Made by a program: the position numbers and the translations under genes. The notes beneath the pieces were generated by a model that was not told the DNA's origin, did no database searches, and worked only from the letters and a program-made list of their open reading frames with translations. Source: Gemmatimonadota bacterium (lineage in GTDB: Bacteria; Gemmatimonadota; Gemmatimonadetes; Longimicrobiales; RSA9). Taken from it: 38,494 nt of DNA. Positions within the stretch are counted from its first letter, which is position 1. Every line of letters begins with the position of its first letter. Below are positions 27,053-35,184 of this stretch, in pieces. Where the stretch lies: assembly GCA_017881445.1 (NCBI GenBank), contig JADGQX010000012.1, positions 1 through 38,494 of the forward strand, written 5' to 3'.

Positions 27053-27322
27053 TCAGGCTGCGCGAAGTGGTCGCAGATCGGACGGCGACGGTCGGCCGAG
27101 GCCCAGCTCGTCAAAGGCGCGATTGATCTCGTCCACCGTCACCTCGCACGGGGAGACGATCTCGATTCCGAGCGCCGACCCATCCGCAGCGTAATCGACG
27201 AGGAGGTCCGGGCCGATCTCGCGTGTCCGCACGCTCTTCTGACCCGGCCTTGCGGCAAGGTAGATACACGCGGCGAAGGGCTTGCCCTTGCGATAGGTCA
27301 CCTGAATCGAGAAGGCGCTCAT
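27053..27322 (-). CDS. DUF2283-like protein
   Basis: MSAFSIQVTYRKGKPFAACIYLAARPGQKSVRTREIGPDLLVDYAADGSALGIEIVSPCEVTVDEINRAFDELGL. Confidence 0.75.
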   Translation of the reverse strand: MSAFSIQVTYRKGKPFAACIYLAARPGQKSVRTREIGPDLLVDYAADGSALGIEIVSPCEVTVDEINRAFDELGLGRPSPSDLRPLRAA

Positions 27323-27783
27323 GGCAGGTGCGCGCCGGCGTCGCCTGCTCCGAACCACTCGGCGCGCGGAAAGGTCCGTACCAGCCCCAGCAGGTACACC
27401 GCCGCCGCGCCCAGCAGCAGCGGCTTCGTCCCCACCAGCAGGAAGAACACGCCGGCGAGGAGGGCCGGCGCCTCCACCAGCGCCCACGCGATGACCAGGC
27501 TGCCCTGCACCTGGCCCAGCGTCGCCGGCGAGGGAGGCCTGGCCGCGTCGCCCTCGATCGCCCGCAGCGCCCGCCCGCGGAACGCGAGCGAGCCCGCGAC
27601 CCCCGCCAGCGCCGCCGCTGCCCAGATGTAGAGCGCCGCCCCTGGCGAGAATGCCCGCGGCGAGAGCCCGGTCTCCCCCCCGTTCGTCAGGAACCACCCG
27701 ATCGCCCAGAAGAGCACCACGCCCGCCGGCATGGCGGCCGCGATCATGCGCGCCGTGCGGAGTGCCACCTGGCTCTGCTCCAT
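27319..27783 (-). CDS. Hypothetical membrane protein (about four hydrophobic segments)
   Basis: MEQSQVALRTARMIAAAMPAGVVLFWAIGWFL...ALYIWAAAALAGVAGSLAF...LVIAWALVEAPALLAGVFFLLVG; stop overlaps the DUF2283 ATG. Confidence 0.75.
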   Translation of the reverse strand: MEQSQVALRTARMIAAAMPAGVVLFWAIGWFLTNGGETGLSPRAFSPGAALYIWAAAALAGVAGSLAFRGRALRAIEGDAARPPSPATLGQVQGSLVIAWALVEAPALLAGVFFLLVGTKPLLLGAAAVYLLGLVRTFPRAEWFGAGDAGAHLP

Positions 27784-27820
27784 CGGTCCTCCTCGTCGGG
27801 GGTTAGGCGCGTCGCGGACG

Positions 27821-28690
27821 TCAGGTCCCGCGTTCCGCCGGATCGAAGCGGTAGTCGACGACGTCGCACACCGGCTCGTAGCCGATGCGCCGATAGATGG
27901 AGTTCGACGTCGGGTTGGAAAGGTCCGTGTAGAGGAAGCAGAAACGTCGCCCGGCGTCCAGGATCCGTCGGCTCAGCGCCGCCACGCACGCCGACGCGTA
28001 CCCTCGCCCGCGCCACTCCGGCGGCGTGTACACGTAGCCGACGCGGCTCCCGTTCGGCGTGTCTCCGCTCGACGCCGCCATCGAGCGCGCGCCCTGGTCG
28101 TCCCAGAGCAGGATCCGCCCGCCCGCCACCAGCTCGCGTGTCCGCTCCTCGTTCGCCGCCACGCCCGCTTCCGCGCTGAACGCGGCCACCCACGAGGCGA
28201 CGGTGCCCAGGTCGGCGTCCGTCGCCGGCCGCGCGATCCCGGGCGCCGGACGCTCCGGCGCGATCACTCGCTCGAGCTGGTAGATCCGCTCCCGCATCGC
28301 GGGGCGCCCCTCCCGGACGACGACGCCCCGCAGCTCGCTCCACGCCTCCGCCAGCGCCGCCGCCTCCGGATCCGGCCCCAGCACGCCGCGCAACTCCTCG
28401 TACACGCCCGCCACGTCCCGCGCCAGCGGCCGCGCCACCTCCGCCGGCAGTCGCGTGATCAGCAGGTTGAACGGCGGCGTCCGGAACGCGCACCCCAGGA
28501 TCTCGCGCCCCCGCTCGATGGTGGCGAGGTAGATCGGCGGCTCGAACCCGACGCTGGACTTCTCCAGCCGCGCCGCCAGGGCGAGCATGAGGTTGTGCTC
28601 CGCCTCGCGCTCCAGCAGCCACGCGTCCGCCCGCCGGCGGAACGCGCCGAGGGAGGCGTGGCGGTGGATGAGGACGGGGGCGGTCGTCAT
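27821..28690 (-). CDS. GNAT family N-acetyltransferase
   Basis: VGYVYTPPEWRGRGYASACVAALSRRILDAGRRFCFLYTDLSNPTSNSIYRRIGYEPVCDVVDYRF. Confidence 0.88.
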   Translation of the reverse strand: MTTAPVLIHRHASLGAFRRRADAWLLEREAEHNLMLALAARLEKSSVGFEPPIYLATIERGREILGCAFRTPPFNLLITRLPAEVARPLARDVAGVYEELRGVLGPDPEAAALAEAWSELRGVVVREGRPAMRERIYQLERVIAPERPAPGIARPATDADLGTVASWVAAFSAEAGVAANEERTRELVAGGRILLWDDQGARSMAASSGDTPNGSRVGYVYTPPEWRGRGYASACVAALSRRILDAGRRFCFLYTDLSNPTSNSIYRRIGYEPVCDVVDYRFDPAERGT

Positions 28691-28734
28691 CGGCAGGGCG
28701 CAAGGGCAGATAGTCGCAGGGAGCCGGCTACGTA

Positions 28735-28790
28735 GCTCGGCGCAGCCGAGCGCAGCGGGTGTCCCCGCTGGGACAAGGGCGCGCAGCGCC
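28735..28790. repeat. Three tandem intergenic hairpins
   Basis: GCTCGGC-GCA-GCCGAGC (28735-28751), CAGCGGG-TGTC-CCCGCTG (28753-28770), GGCGC-GCA-GCGCC (28778-28790). Confidence 0.75.
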
Positions 28791-28824
28791 AGCACAGTGA
28801 ACGTGATCCACGCTGTTGTTCGTT

Positions 28825-29952
28825 TCAATCAACTTCCTGATCCACCGCCTTTAGCAGATGCTGCTCATAGGCGGAGAGCCAGAACGTACCGAGATGGTCC
28901 TTTGCTTCCATCTGCCGGGTCCATTTCCAGTGCCGCTGCAGATAGGCAAGCAGCGCCGTCCGGTAAACAGTTGAGGCTAACGCGAGAAGCGGCGGCGCTG
29001 GGTCAGGCCCGAAGGGCCGCAGCAGGGCCCGCGAAACCTGGTCTCCGTGGACGAACTTACTTCGAGCTTCGTAGAGGTGATCGTAGACCTTGGCGACCAG
29101 CTTCGCGCCGCGGTACTTGATCTTTGGGCGACGATGCTCAACGACCCGGTATCTCCTGGAGTCCAGCAGCGGGTTCATGTCCCAGACGAACTGCTCGACA
29201 AGAGCATGGCCGTCAAGGCGCCGAACGTTTCGATCTGACGGGGCTGCAAGGATCTCGATCGCGTTCACCCAGAGAACGGTTCCGACGCCGACCTCGTGGA
29301 TCGAACTGTAGTTCCTGGACCTCATGGACGCAGCCATGTACGCTAGTTCGAGCGACCGGAAGAGCGTCCTCCCTGCCGCGACGTTCCGGCCATTTCGATA
29401 GGTGTCGAGCCACGCCTTCCCGAGCCAGACTGCGAGTCTCTCATCTGAGAAAATGTACTCGGCTACGGGCAGGCCATGCTCGAGCGTGAACACCATGTCT
29501 TCAACGGGAGCGGCGAAGCTCTGCAGCGCTGGAGTCAGGATGTCTACGTGTGATCCGTCCACTGCCACTTCAGCGGCATGATGATCGAACGATTCCGTCC
29601 AACTAGCCCCCTGCCAACCTCCGTTCGCCCGCACGTGGCATACACATGCCATCGCAACGGCATTGCGAAACGCAATCACTGGCTCGGCCCTTTTGCCGAA
29701 GCTGTCCAGCCAACGGCGGTGCGCCACCAATAGCGTCGGATCATGCGGACGTGAGTACTCGGTCAGGAACCGGCTGAGCAGTGTTGAGGCCGCTGGTGAC
29801 CACTCGCAGTAGGCTTGCACACGCGGATCATCGCGGGCCACCAACGCCATACCGGTCAGGCCGAGGGTCAGGCCAACGTCGTTCACTGCCTGGGCCTTGA
29901 TTTTCAGGCTTGGAATGATGAACACAACGATCCAATCGGGCCTGGTCATCAA
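28825..29952 (-). CDS. Hypothetical protein with C-terminal Apea-like HEPN motif
   Basis: MMTRPDWIVVFIIPSLKIKAQAV... with VYDHLYEARSKFVHGDQVSRALL (RxxxxH) near the C-terminus; codon usage visibly less GC-biased than neighbours. Confidence 0.65.
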   Translation of the reverse strand: MMTRPDWIVVFIIPSLKIKAQAVNDVGLTLGLTGMALVARDDPRVQAYCEWSPAASTLLSRFLTEYSRPHDPTLLVAHRRWLDSFGKRAEPVIAFRNAVAMACVCHVRANGGWQGASWTESFDHHAAEVAVDGSHVDILTPALQSFAAPVEDMVFTLEHGLPVAEYIFSDERLAVWLGKAWLDTYRNGRNVAAGRTLFRSLELAYMAASMRSRNYSSIHEVGVGTVLWVNAIEILAAPSDRNVRRLDGHALVEQFVWDMNPLLDSRRYRVVEHRRPKIKYRGAKLVAKVYDHLYEARSKFVHGDQVSRALLRPFGPDPAPPLLALASTVYRTALLAYLQRHWKWTRQMEAKDHLGTFWLSAYEQHLLKAVDQEVD

Positions 29953-30028
29953 CGCCCCATTGCCAGGGGACCAAATGGCGCCTGAGGTTCCAGGTGTTCA
30001 CTGCACCCCGGAGCCGCGCGTCAGCGTG

Positions 30029-30063
30029 GCGCAGCGGGTGTCCGCGAAGCGGCCAGCGGCCGC
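30029..30063. repeat. Structured extragenic repeat sharing GCGCAGCGGGTGTCC with 28750-28764
   Basis: Exact 15-mer at 30029-30043; adjacent hairpin GCGGCC-AGC-GGCCGC (30049-30063). Confidence 0.7.
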
Positions 30064-30149
30064 AGGTCGCGCAGCGTGAGCGCTCGTGTCAGGCGCTGCG
30101 GGGGCGTCTCCTGCCCACGGCCAGTCGTGCCTGCGTTACCTGGCAACGC

Positions 30150-30446
30150 CTACTGATCCGGACGCGCGCGCGGGGAAATCAGGTACATCCGTACCGCGCT
30201 CGCGAGGATGGCGGCCAGGGCAGCCCCCAGCACGAGCACGTTGTGTACGATCAGGTCTCCATCCGCGAAACGAGCGCCCCGAAATAGCCAGAAGACCCGG
30301 GTGGCGGCCGGCTGCAGCGCGAGAACGATTACGCCCCCGAGGATCGCAACCTCATACTGAGAATACTTGCTGCCCCATGCGCCCATTGCGCCCTCTTCGT
30401 CGAGAGAAACAGCCGTCTCAGCTATCGCGCCAATATGCAGCCCCAT
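30150..30446 (-). CDS. Small predicted membrane protein (two hydrophobic segments)
   Basis: YEVAILGGVIVLALQPAATRVFWLF and LIVHNVLVLGAALAAILASAVRMYLI. Confidence 0.45.
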   Translation of the reverse strand: MGLHIGAIAETAVSLDEEGAMGAWGSKYSQYEVAILGGVIVLALQPAATRVFWLFRGARFADGDLIVHNVLVLGAALAAILASAVRMYLISPRARPDQ

Positions 30447-30570
30447 GCACCTGGTAACCTATACCTGCACTGCGCGACACGTAACCAAGGTGTACGCGAC
30501 CGGGCCGAACTGTCCCCGCAGGGGGGCGCCGCATTGGCCCAGGCTCACCGGCCGCGCGACCGGCCAGCCC

Positions 30571-31035
30571 TCACCTCGTCCGCCCACCCGTGTATGCGTC
30601 CACCACCGTCCGCTCCATGTGCCTGTCAGGGTGGGCCATGGGCGCATAGCCGACCCGGGCGTACAGCGGGTGGGCGTCGCGGGTGGCCAGGGACCAGCGG
30701 CGCAGGCCCTGGAGGTCGGGGTGGCGGTCGATGGCGTCGAGGAGCCAGCGGGCAAGGCCGCGGCGGCGGTAGGGCTCGAGGACGAAGACGTCGCAGAGCC
30801 AGGCGAAGGTGGCGCGGTCGGAGACGACGCGGGCGAAGGCGACCTGGGCAGGGCCGTCGAAGATGCCGAAGCAGAGGGAGTTGGCGAGCGAGCGGGCGAC
30901 GAGGTCGAGGGGGATGCCGCGCGCCCAGTAGGACTCCTGGGAGAGGTAGCGATGTATGGCGCTCACGTCCATGCGCGCCGGGTCCGACGTCAGCGTCAGG
31001 TCGCCGCGGGACTCCTCGATGTTGGGTTGGGACAC
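30571..31035 (-). CDS. GNAT family N-acetyltransferase
   Basis: GTG start, SQPNIEESRGDLTLTSDPARMDVSAIHRYLSQESYWARGI...FAWLCDVFVLEPYRRRGLARWLLDAI...YARVGYAPM. Confidence 0.88.
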   Translation of the reverse strand: MSQPNIEESRGDLTLTSDPARMDVSAIHRYLSQESYWARGIPLDLVARSLANSLCFGIFDGPAQVAFARVVSDRATFAWLCDVFVLEPYRRRGLARWLLDAIDRHPDLQGLRRWSLATRDAHPLYARVGYAPMAHPDRHMERTVVDAYTGGRTR

Positions 31036-31073
31036 GGCTCCTCCTGGGCGTTTCGGGACGCGGCGCCGGCGGG

Positions 31074-31438
31074 TCAGACGCGCTCCCCCCCCGGCTCGTA
31101 CCCCTTCCCCACCTCGCACCACCTCCCTCTTCGGTACCCGCAGTCCCTGCACTTCGGCCCGGCCTCAGTCCGGTAGTCCCCCGAGCCGATGCGCGCGACC
31201 GCGTCGCGGGCGGCGGCGAGCGCGCGCTCCAGCACGGGCGCGCTGACGTCCACCTCCTGCACGTGCCCCGGCTCCAGGAAGACCAGCCGGCCGCTGGCCA
31301 CCGTTCCGGACGCCGCGGCCCGCGCCGCGGCATGGAGCTGGACCCTGGACCTGGGGCGCGTACTGCTCGACCAGGGTGCGTAGCCGCTGGGCGTCGTGGA
31401 TGGCATTGGTCTTCCAGTCCACGATGTGCCAGGCGCCG
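31074..31438 (-). pseudogene. Truncated, frameshifted duplicate of the 3' end of the AddA-like gene
   Basis: Aligns to 35185-35542 with no gaps except a 7-bp tandem duplication (CTGGACC x2 at 31338-31351); about 39 mismatches over 358 bp by hand count. Encodes AWHIVDWKTNAIHD in one frame and ...AAARAAASGTVASGRLVFLEPGHVQEVDVSAPVLERALAAARDAVARIGSGDYRTEAGPKCRDCGYRRGRWCEVGKG in another. Confidence 0.92.
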
Positions 31439-31486
31439 CTCCAGGGCGGTTGGTTACAGCCGTCTACTTCAGTTCCACGGGCGTCC

Positions 31487-34400
31487 TCACGGAGCTCGCC
31501 TGGTGTACTGGTTGGGCGCACCGGGCGTGGGCACGCTGCCGGCGACCTGGGCGCCGCTGTCATGCGTCCGGGTCAAAGCAGTGGTCAGGGTGATGCCGCT
31601 GCCCGAGACCTGTGCGCCGGCCTCGTGCGCACTGGTGAGCGGCGCGGCGACGGTGATCGTGGCGCCGCCCGGGGCGCCGCCAAAGCCGCCAAAGCCTCTG
31701 CGGATCGCGATGGAGGCGATGACCGCCGTCTCCTGGTTCGCGCCGCTGCCGATGGTGATCGTCTGCCCGGAGTTGAAGCCCATCGCGCCGGCGACAGGGA
31801 TAGCCGTCGCGCCCACGCTGGTGGCGGTGTCCACCGTGGAGGCGCCTGGCGTGCCAACCGTCGCGATGACGGCGGTCTCGAGGTTCGCGCCCGGGTCGAT
31901 CAGGATCTTCTGGCCGGCGGCGAAGTCCGCCACGCTGGAGACCTTGATATTGTTCGCGCCGACGGCCGCAGCGGCCGACAGGGAGGCGGCGGCCTGCAAC
32001 AGGAAGTCGGTGCAGTTGCTGTCGGTGTCGAGGCCGTCCGGGAAGCGGCCCGCGCTCCGGTTGGGCGCGGCCGCGGCCGGCCCGCCTCGCCCGCCGAATC
32101 CGAAGCCTCCCCTGCCCGCGCCGGGCGCAGGTACGCTGCAGCCGCTGCGCCCTGCTCCGGAGGTCGCCTGGTCGCCCTCGGCGGCCCATGGGTCGACGAG
32201 GCCGCCGTAGTTGAGGCCGTCGACGACCCGGCCCGCCGCGTCACGCAGCACCATGTTGCCGGCGCCGCCGAGGGCGGGGCCCCCGAACCAACGGTTTGGC
32301 ACCGGCGTCCCTGGGTAGCCCGCGGTCGTGACCTTGGCGTCACGCACGACCGCGTCGATCGGGTGGTCCATGGCCAGGGGCTGGTCCAGCGTGATGCCGG
32401 TACCGAGCGGCTGGACGGGCTCGTTGCTCGAGTGGGTAAAGGCCGTCGCCGGCTGGAAGCTGATCCCGGTTCCCCGGGCGCTGAAGGGGATGTTGGCCGC
32501 ATGGTTGAACCGCAGCGGGGCGGCCAGGCCGAGGCCCGTACCGTGAGCGACCACATCCTCGCGGTCGAGATGCGCCCTGGCGAGGGCCGGCGTGAAATCG
32601 ACGCCGGTGCCGCTGGGACTTGAGGCGCCGACGGCGGTGATCGTGACCGTTTCCAGGTTGGCGGGGGTGCCGACGCTCATCTTGTCGCCCACGGTGAAGC
32701 CGGTCAGGTTGCCGCGCGCCCGCAGGGCGATCCTGGTCGCGCCGGCGCTCGCATTGGCCGAAAGCGTCGCACGGCCGGCCTGCGTGCCCACACTCGCGAC
32801 CGTGACGGTCTCGATGCCGTGGCCGACGCTGGCAATGTCCAGCCGGATCCTGTCGCCGACCGAGATGTTGGCGACCGATGTCACCTTGATGTTGCTGTCG
32901 CCCGCTTTTGCGTCCACCGCCAGCCAGGCCTGCGTGCCCGGCTTGCCGACCGCGGTGACCGTGACCACCTCGTATCTCTCCACGGACTTCGCGACGGTGG
33001 GGTAGGTGGCGCCGTGGCCGATGCCCATCTTCTGGCCCACTTCGAACCCGGCCACGCTCGCGACCGGCACGTTGGTCGAGCCGGCCGGGATCGTGATCAC
33101 CGGACCGTCGGGGAGCGGCTGCCACACCGTCGTCGTGCTGGCTGCGCCTGGACGACCTCCGCCGAACGGCGACTCGGGCGCCCCGGACGCCGCCGCCGTG
33201 CCGAGCTTCGCGATCCTGCGGGTTTCCAGGGCCGCGCCCGTGCCGATCTCGATCGCATCGCCGACCGACATGTCGGTCGTGCTCCTGACGTGAATGGCGG
33301 CGTCACCCTTGTGCGCGGGAACCGCCAGCCCGGAGTTGGACAGGCCGAGCAGGTAGAAGCCACGAGCCGCGAGCTTCGTCCCCGCCGGGATCTTCACCGA
33401 CGAGAAGATCGCCTGCTGGGTCGGATGCTGGGTCAGGGTCCAGCCCGAGATGTCGACGGCACTGCCGCCGGCGTTGTAGAGCTCGATGAACGAGTCCGTC
33501 GAGTTGTTGGGAGACCCGGCGCTGACGCGGAACTCGTTGATCTTGACCGGCTGGACGTTCCGCACCTTTTCGGTCGTCGTTTCGGATCGGCTCTGGCCGC
33601 CCCTCGCGCTCGTCCAGGAGACGTTGCCGACCAGGTCGCCGTTGAAGGCCGCCGGTCCCGACGTGACCTTGAAGGGCGCGCTCACGCTGGCGCCCGGCGC
33701 GACCGGGCTGGCGAACGTCTTCGACGAGCCGGTGGAGCCTGCGACCACGGAGGTCCAGCCCGCGGGCACGGAAATGCTCAACCGGACGCCCGTCGCGGGC
33801 GCCCCCGTTGTATTCGTGAAGGTCACGGTGCTGTTCTGCGAGGAGCCCGGCGAGAACGTCTGCAGTCCCGGCGGGGTGGCCGTCGCCGACGCCGGCGCCA
33901 GGGTCAGGCGCGCCACGTCGTACCCGGCGGCCACGACATTGGCCTGGATCCGCTGGTTGGTCTCCTGCGTCGGGAAGGTGCCCGCGGCCGTCATCGCGCC
34001 TTCATAGAAGGTGCCCTGGGAACCGTTGCTGTTGTCGCCGCCGTTGCCCAGGAGGATCGCCCCCTGCTTGCGCATCGGGTCATAGGTGTGGTCGACGCGC
34101 GGGCCGTCGAACATGATCGACAGGCCGCCCTTCTGCGCATCGCCGCCCATGGATCTCCAGTGGTGCGCTTCGCCGTCGGCCGTGGCAGTCACGAAGCGCC
34201 AGGTGATGTTCGGCAGCTGTGCGCAGAGCTTGGAGCCGTCCGGGTTGACACAGCCCACCAGGTTGTTCTCCTGGTCGGTCATGATCCACGGGCCGGGCGG
34301 GTTGCCGTGATACCAGACCCCGATATTGCCGAAGAACGTGGTCTCCATGGTGCCGTTACCGTCATCGCGGCTGTCGGTCTCGGCGTTGCCGTAGTCGTAG

Positions 34401-35008
34401 CAGCAGCCAGAATTGTAGTGATGGCCGCTGACGACCCAGTACTGCCCCTCCGCCTGGTCGTCCACAGCGGTGCCCTTCGCATCATTCCAGCGCAGCCCCA
34501 TGCCCGGCTCGATGAAGACGCCGTAGGCCTTGTGGCCCATGATCGTGATCGGTGCCATGTCGGCGATCGGGACGTTGTTGAACCCACCCATGGCCGGGCC
34601 GCTGAATCCGCCGCGAGGCGCCTGGACGAGGTGGTTGCCCCGGCCGGACTGGTCGTAGATGGTCGTGATCCAGCAGTACGTGTGGGCGCAGAAAGCGTCC
34701 TGCGCGGCCGCGTCCGCGTATCCGCCCGCATCCGGCACCAGCGCCGCCACGGGCTGGACCACGCCGATGTCCCGGGTCTTGCCGTCCGATTGACGCATGA
34801 CCTGGTAGAGCGGGCCGTTGTAGGAGGCGTACAGCGCGCGCGTCGTGCTGTGGGCGGCCGTGCAGGGCGTGCCCGCTGCGGCGTAGATGTCGCACGGGCC
34901 CTGCGGCCGGGGCGGAGCCGTCCCGGCCGGTGCGGCCATCGTCAACGTGCCGGCTATCAGCGTGAGAGCCAGTGCGAGCATCGACACGATCGCGCTCCTC
35001 GTTTTCAT
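31487..35008 (-). CDS. Secreted GH54 alpha-L-arabinofuranosidase with NEW3-like, lamin-tail and surface-repeat modules
   Basis: Signal peptide; GPCDIYAAAGTPCTAAHSTTRALYASYNGPLYQVMRQSDGKTRDI...TIYDQSGRGNHLVQAP...GCCYDYGNAETDS...ILLGNGGDNSNGSQGTFYEGAMT; then VTFTNTTGAPATGVRLSISVPAGW; then VKINEFRVSAG...DSFIELYNAGGSAVDISGWTL; then repeats with VGDxIxIGxGAxxET. Confidence 0.87.
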   Translation of the reverse strand: MKTRSAIVSMLALALTLIAGTLTMAAPAGTAPPRPQGPCDIYAAAGTPCTAAHSTTRALYASYNGPLYQVMRQSDGKTRDIGVVQPVAALVPDAGGYADAAAQDAFCAHTYCWITTIYDQSGRGNHLVQAPRGGFSGPAMGGFNNVPIADMAPITIMGHKAYGVFIEPGMGLRWNDAKGTAVDDQAEGQYWVVSGHHYNSGCCYDYGNAETDSRDDGNGTMETTFFGNIGVWYHGNPPGPWIMTDQENNLVGCVNPDGSKLCAQLPNITWRFVTATADGEAHHWRSMGGDAQKGGLSIMFDGPRVDHTYDPMRKQGAILLGNGGDNSNGSQGTFYEGAMTAAGTFPTQETNQRIQANVVAAGYDVARLTLAPASATATPPGLQTFSPGSSQNSTVTFTNTTGAPATGVRLSISVPAGWTSVVAGSTGSSKTFASPVAPGASVSAPFKVTSGPAAFNGDLVGNVSWTSARGGQSRSETTTEKVRNVQPVKINEFRVSAGSPNNSTDSFIELYNAGGSAVDISGWTLTQHPTQQAIFSSVKIPAGTKLAARGFYLLGLSNSGLAVPAHKGDAAIHVRSTTDMSVGDAIEIGTGAALETRRIAKLGTAAASGAPESPFGGGRPGAASTTTVWQPLPDGPVITIPAGSTNVPVASVAGFEVGQKMGIGHGATYPTVAKSVERYEVVTVTAVGKPGTQAWLAVDAKAGDSNIKVTSVANISVGDRIRLDIASVGHGIETVTVASVGTQAGRATLSANASAGATRIALRARGNLTGFTVGDKMSVGTPANLETVTITAVGASSPSGTGVDFTPALARAHLDREDVVAHGTGLGLAAPLRFNHAANIPFSARGTGISFQPATAFTHSSNEPVQPLGTGITLDQPLAMDHPIDAVVRDAKVTTAGYPGTPVPNRWFGGPALGGAGNMVLRDAAGRVVDGLNYGGLVDPWAAEGDQATSGAGRSGCSVPAPGAGRGGFGFGGRGGPAAAAPNRSAGRFPDGLDTDSNCTDFLLQAAASLSAAAAVGANNIKVSSVADFAAGQKILIDPGANLETAVIATVGTPGASTVDTATSVGATAIPVAGAMGFNSGQTITIGSGANQETAVIASIAIRRGFGGFGGAPGGATITVAAPLTSAHEAGAQVSGSGITLTTALTRTHDSGAQVAGSVPTPGAPNQYTRRAP

Positions 35009-35184
35009 GGTTGTCCTGTTAGCCTTGCCGTGGCCCTAACGTGCGGTGCGGCGGGGCAGGAGGCAACGCCGCCGCAGGACATGGAAAACAGGTTGGGACT
35101 GACAAGCCTCCCGGATCTGCCCTGCCGTGCGCCATGTAACAACATGTACGGGACCGGCCTGAGCTGCTCCCGGGCGGGAACGGG

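Noticed and set aside
35018-35040. GTTAGCC...GGCCCTAAC inverted repeat upstream of GH54, suggestive of an integron attC
   Set aside because: Too short, weak pairing beyond five bp, no integrase or second attC; at most a small operator-like repeat.
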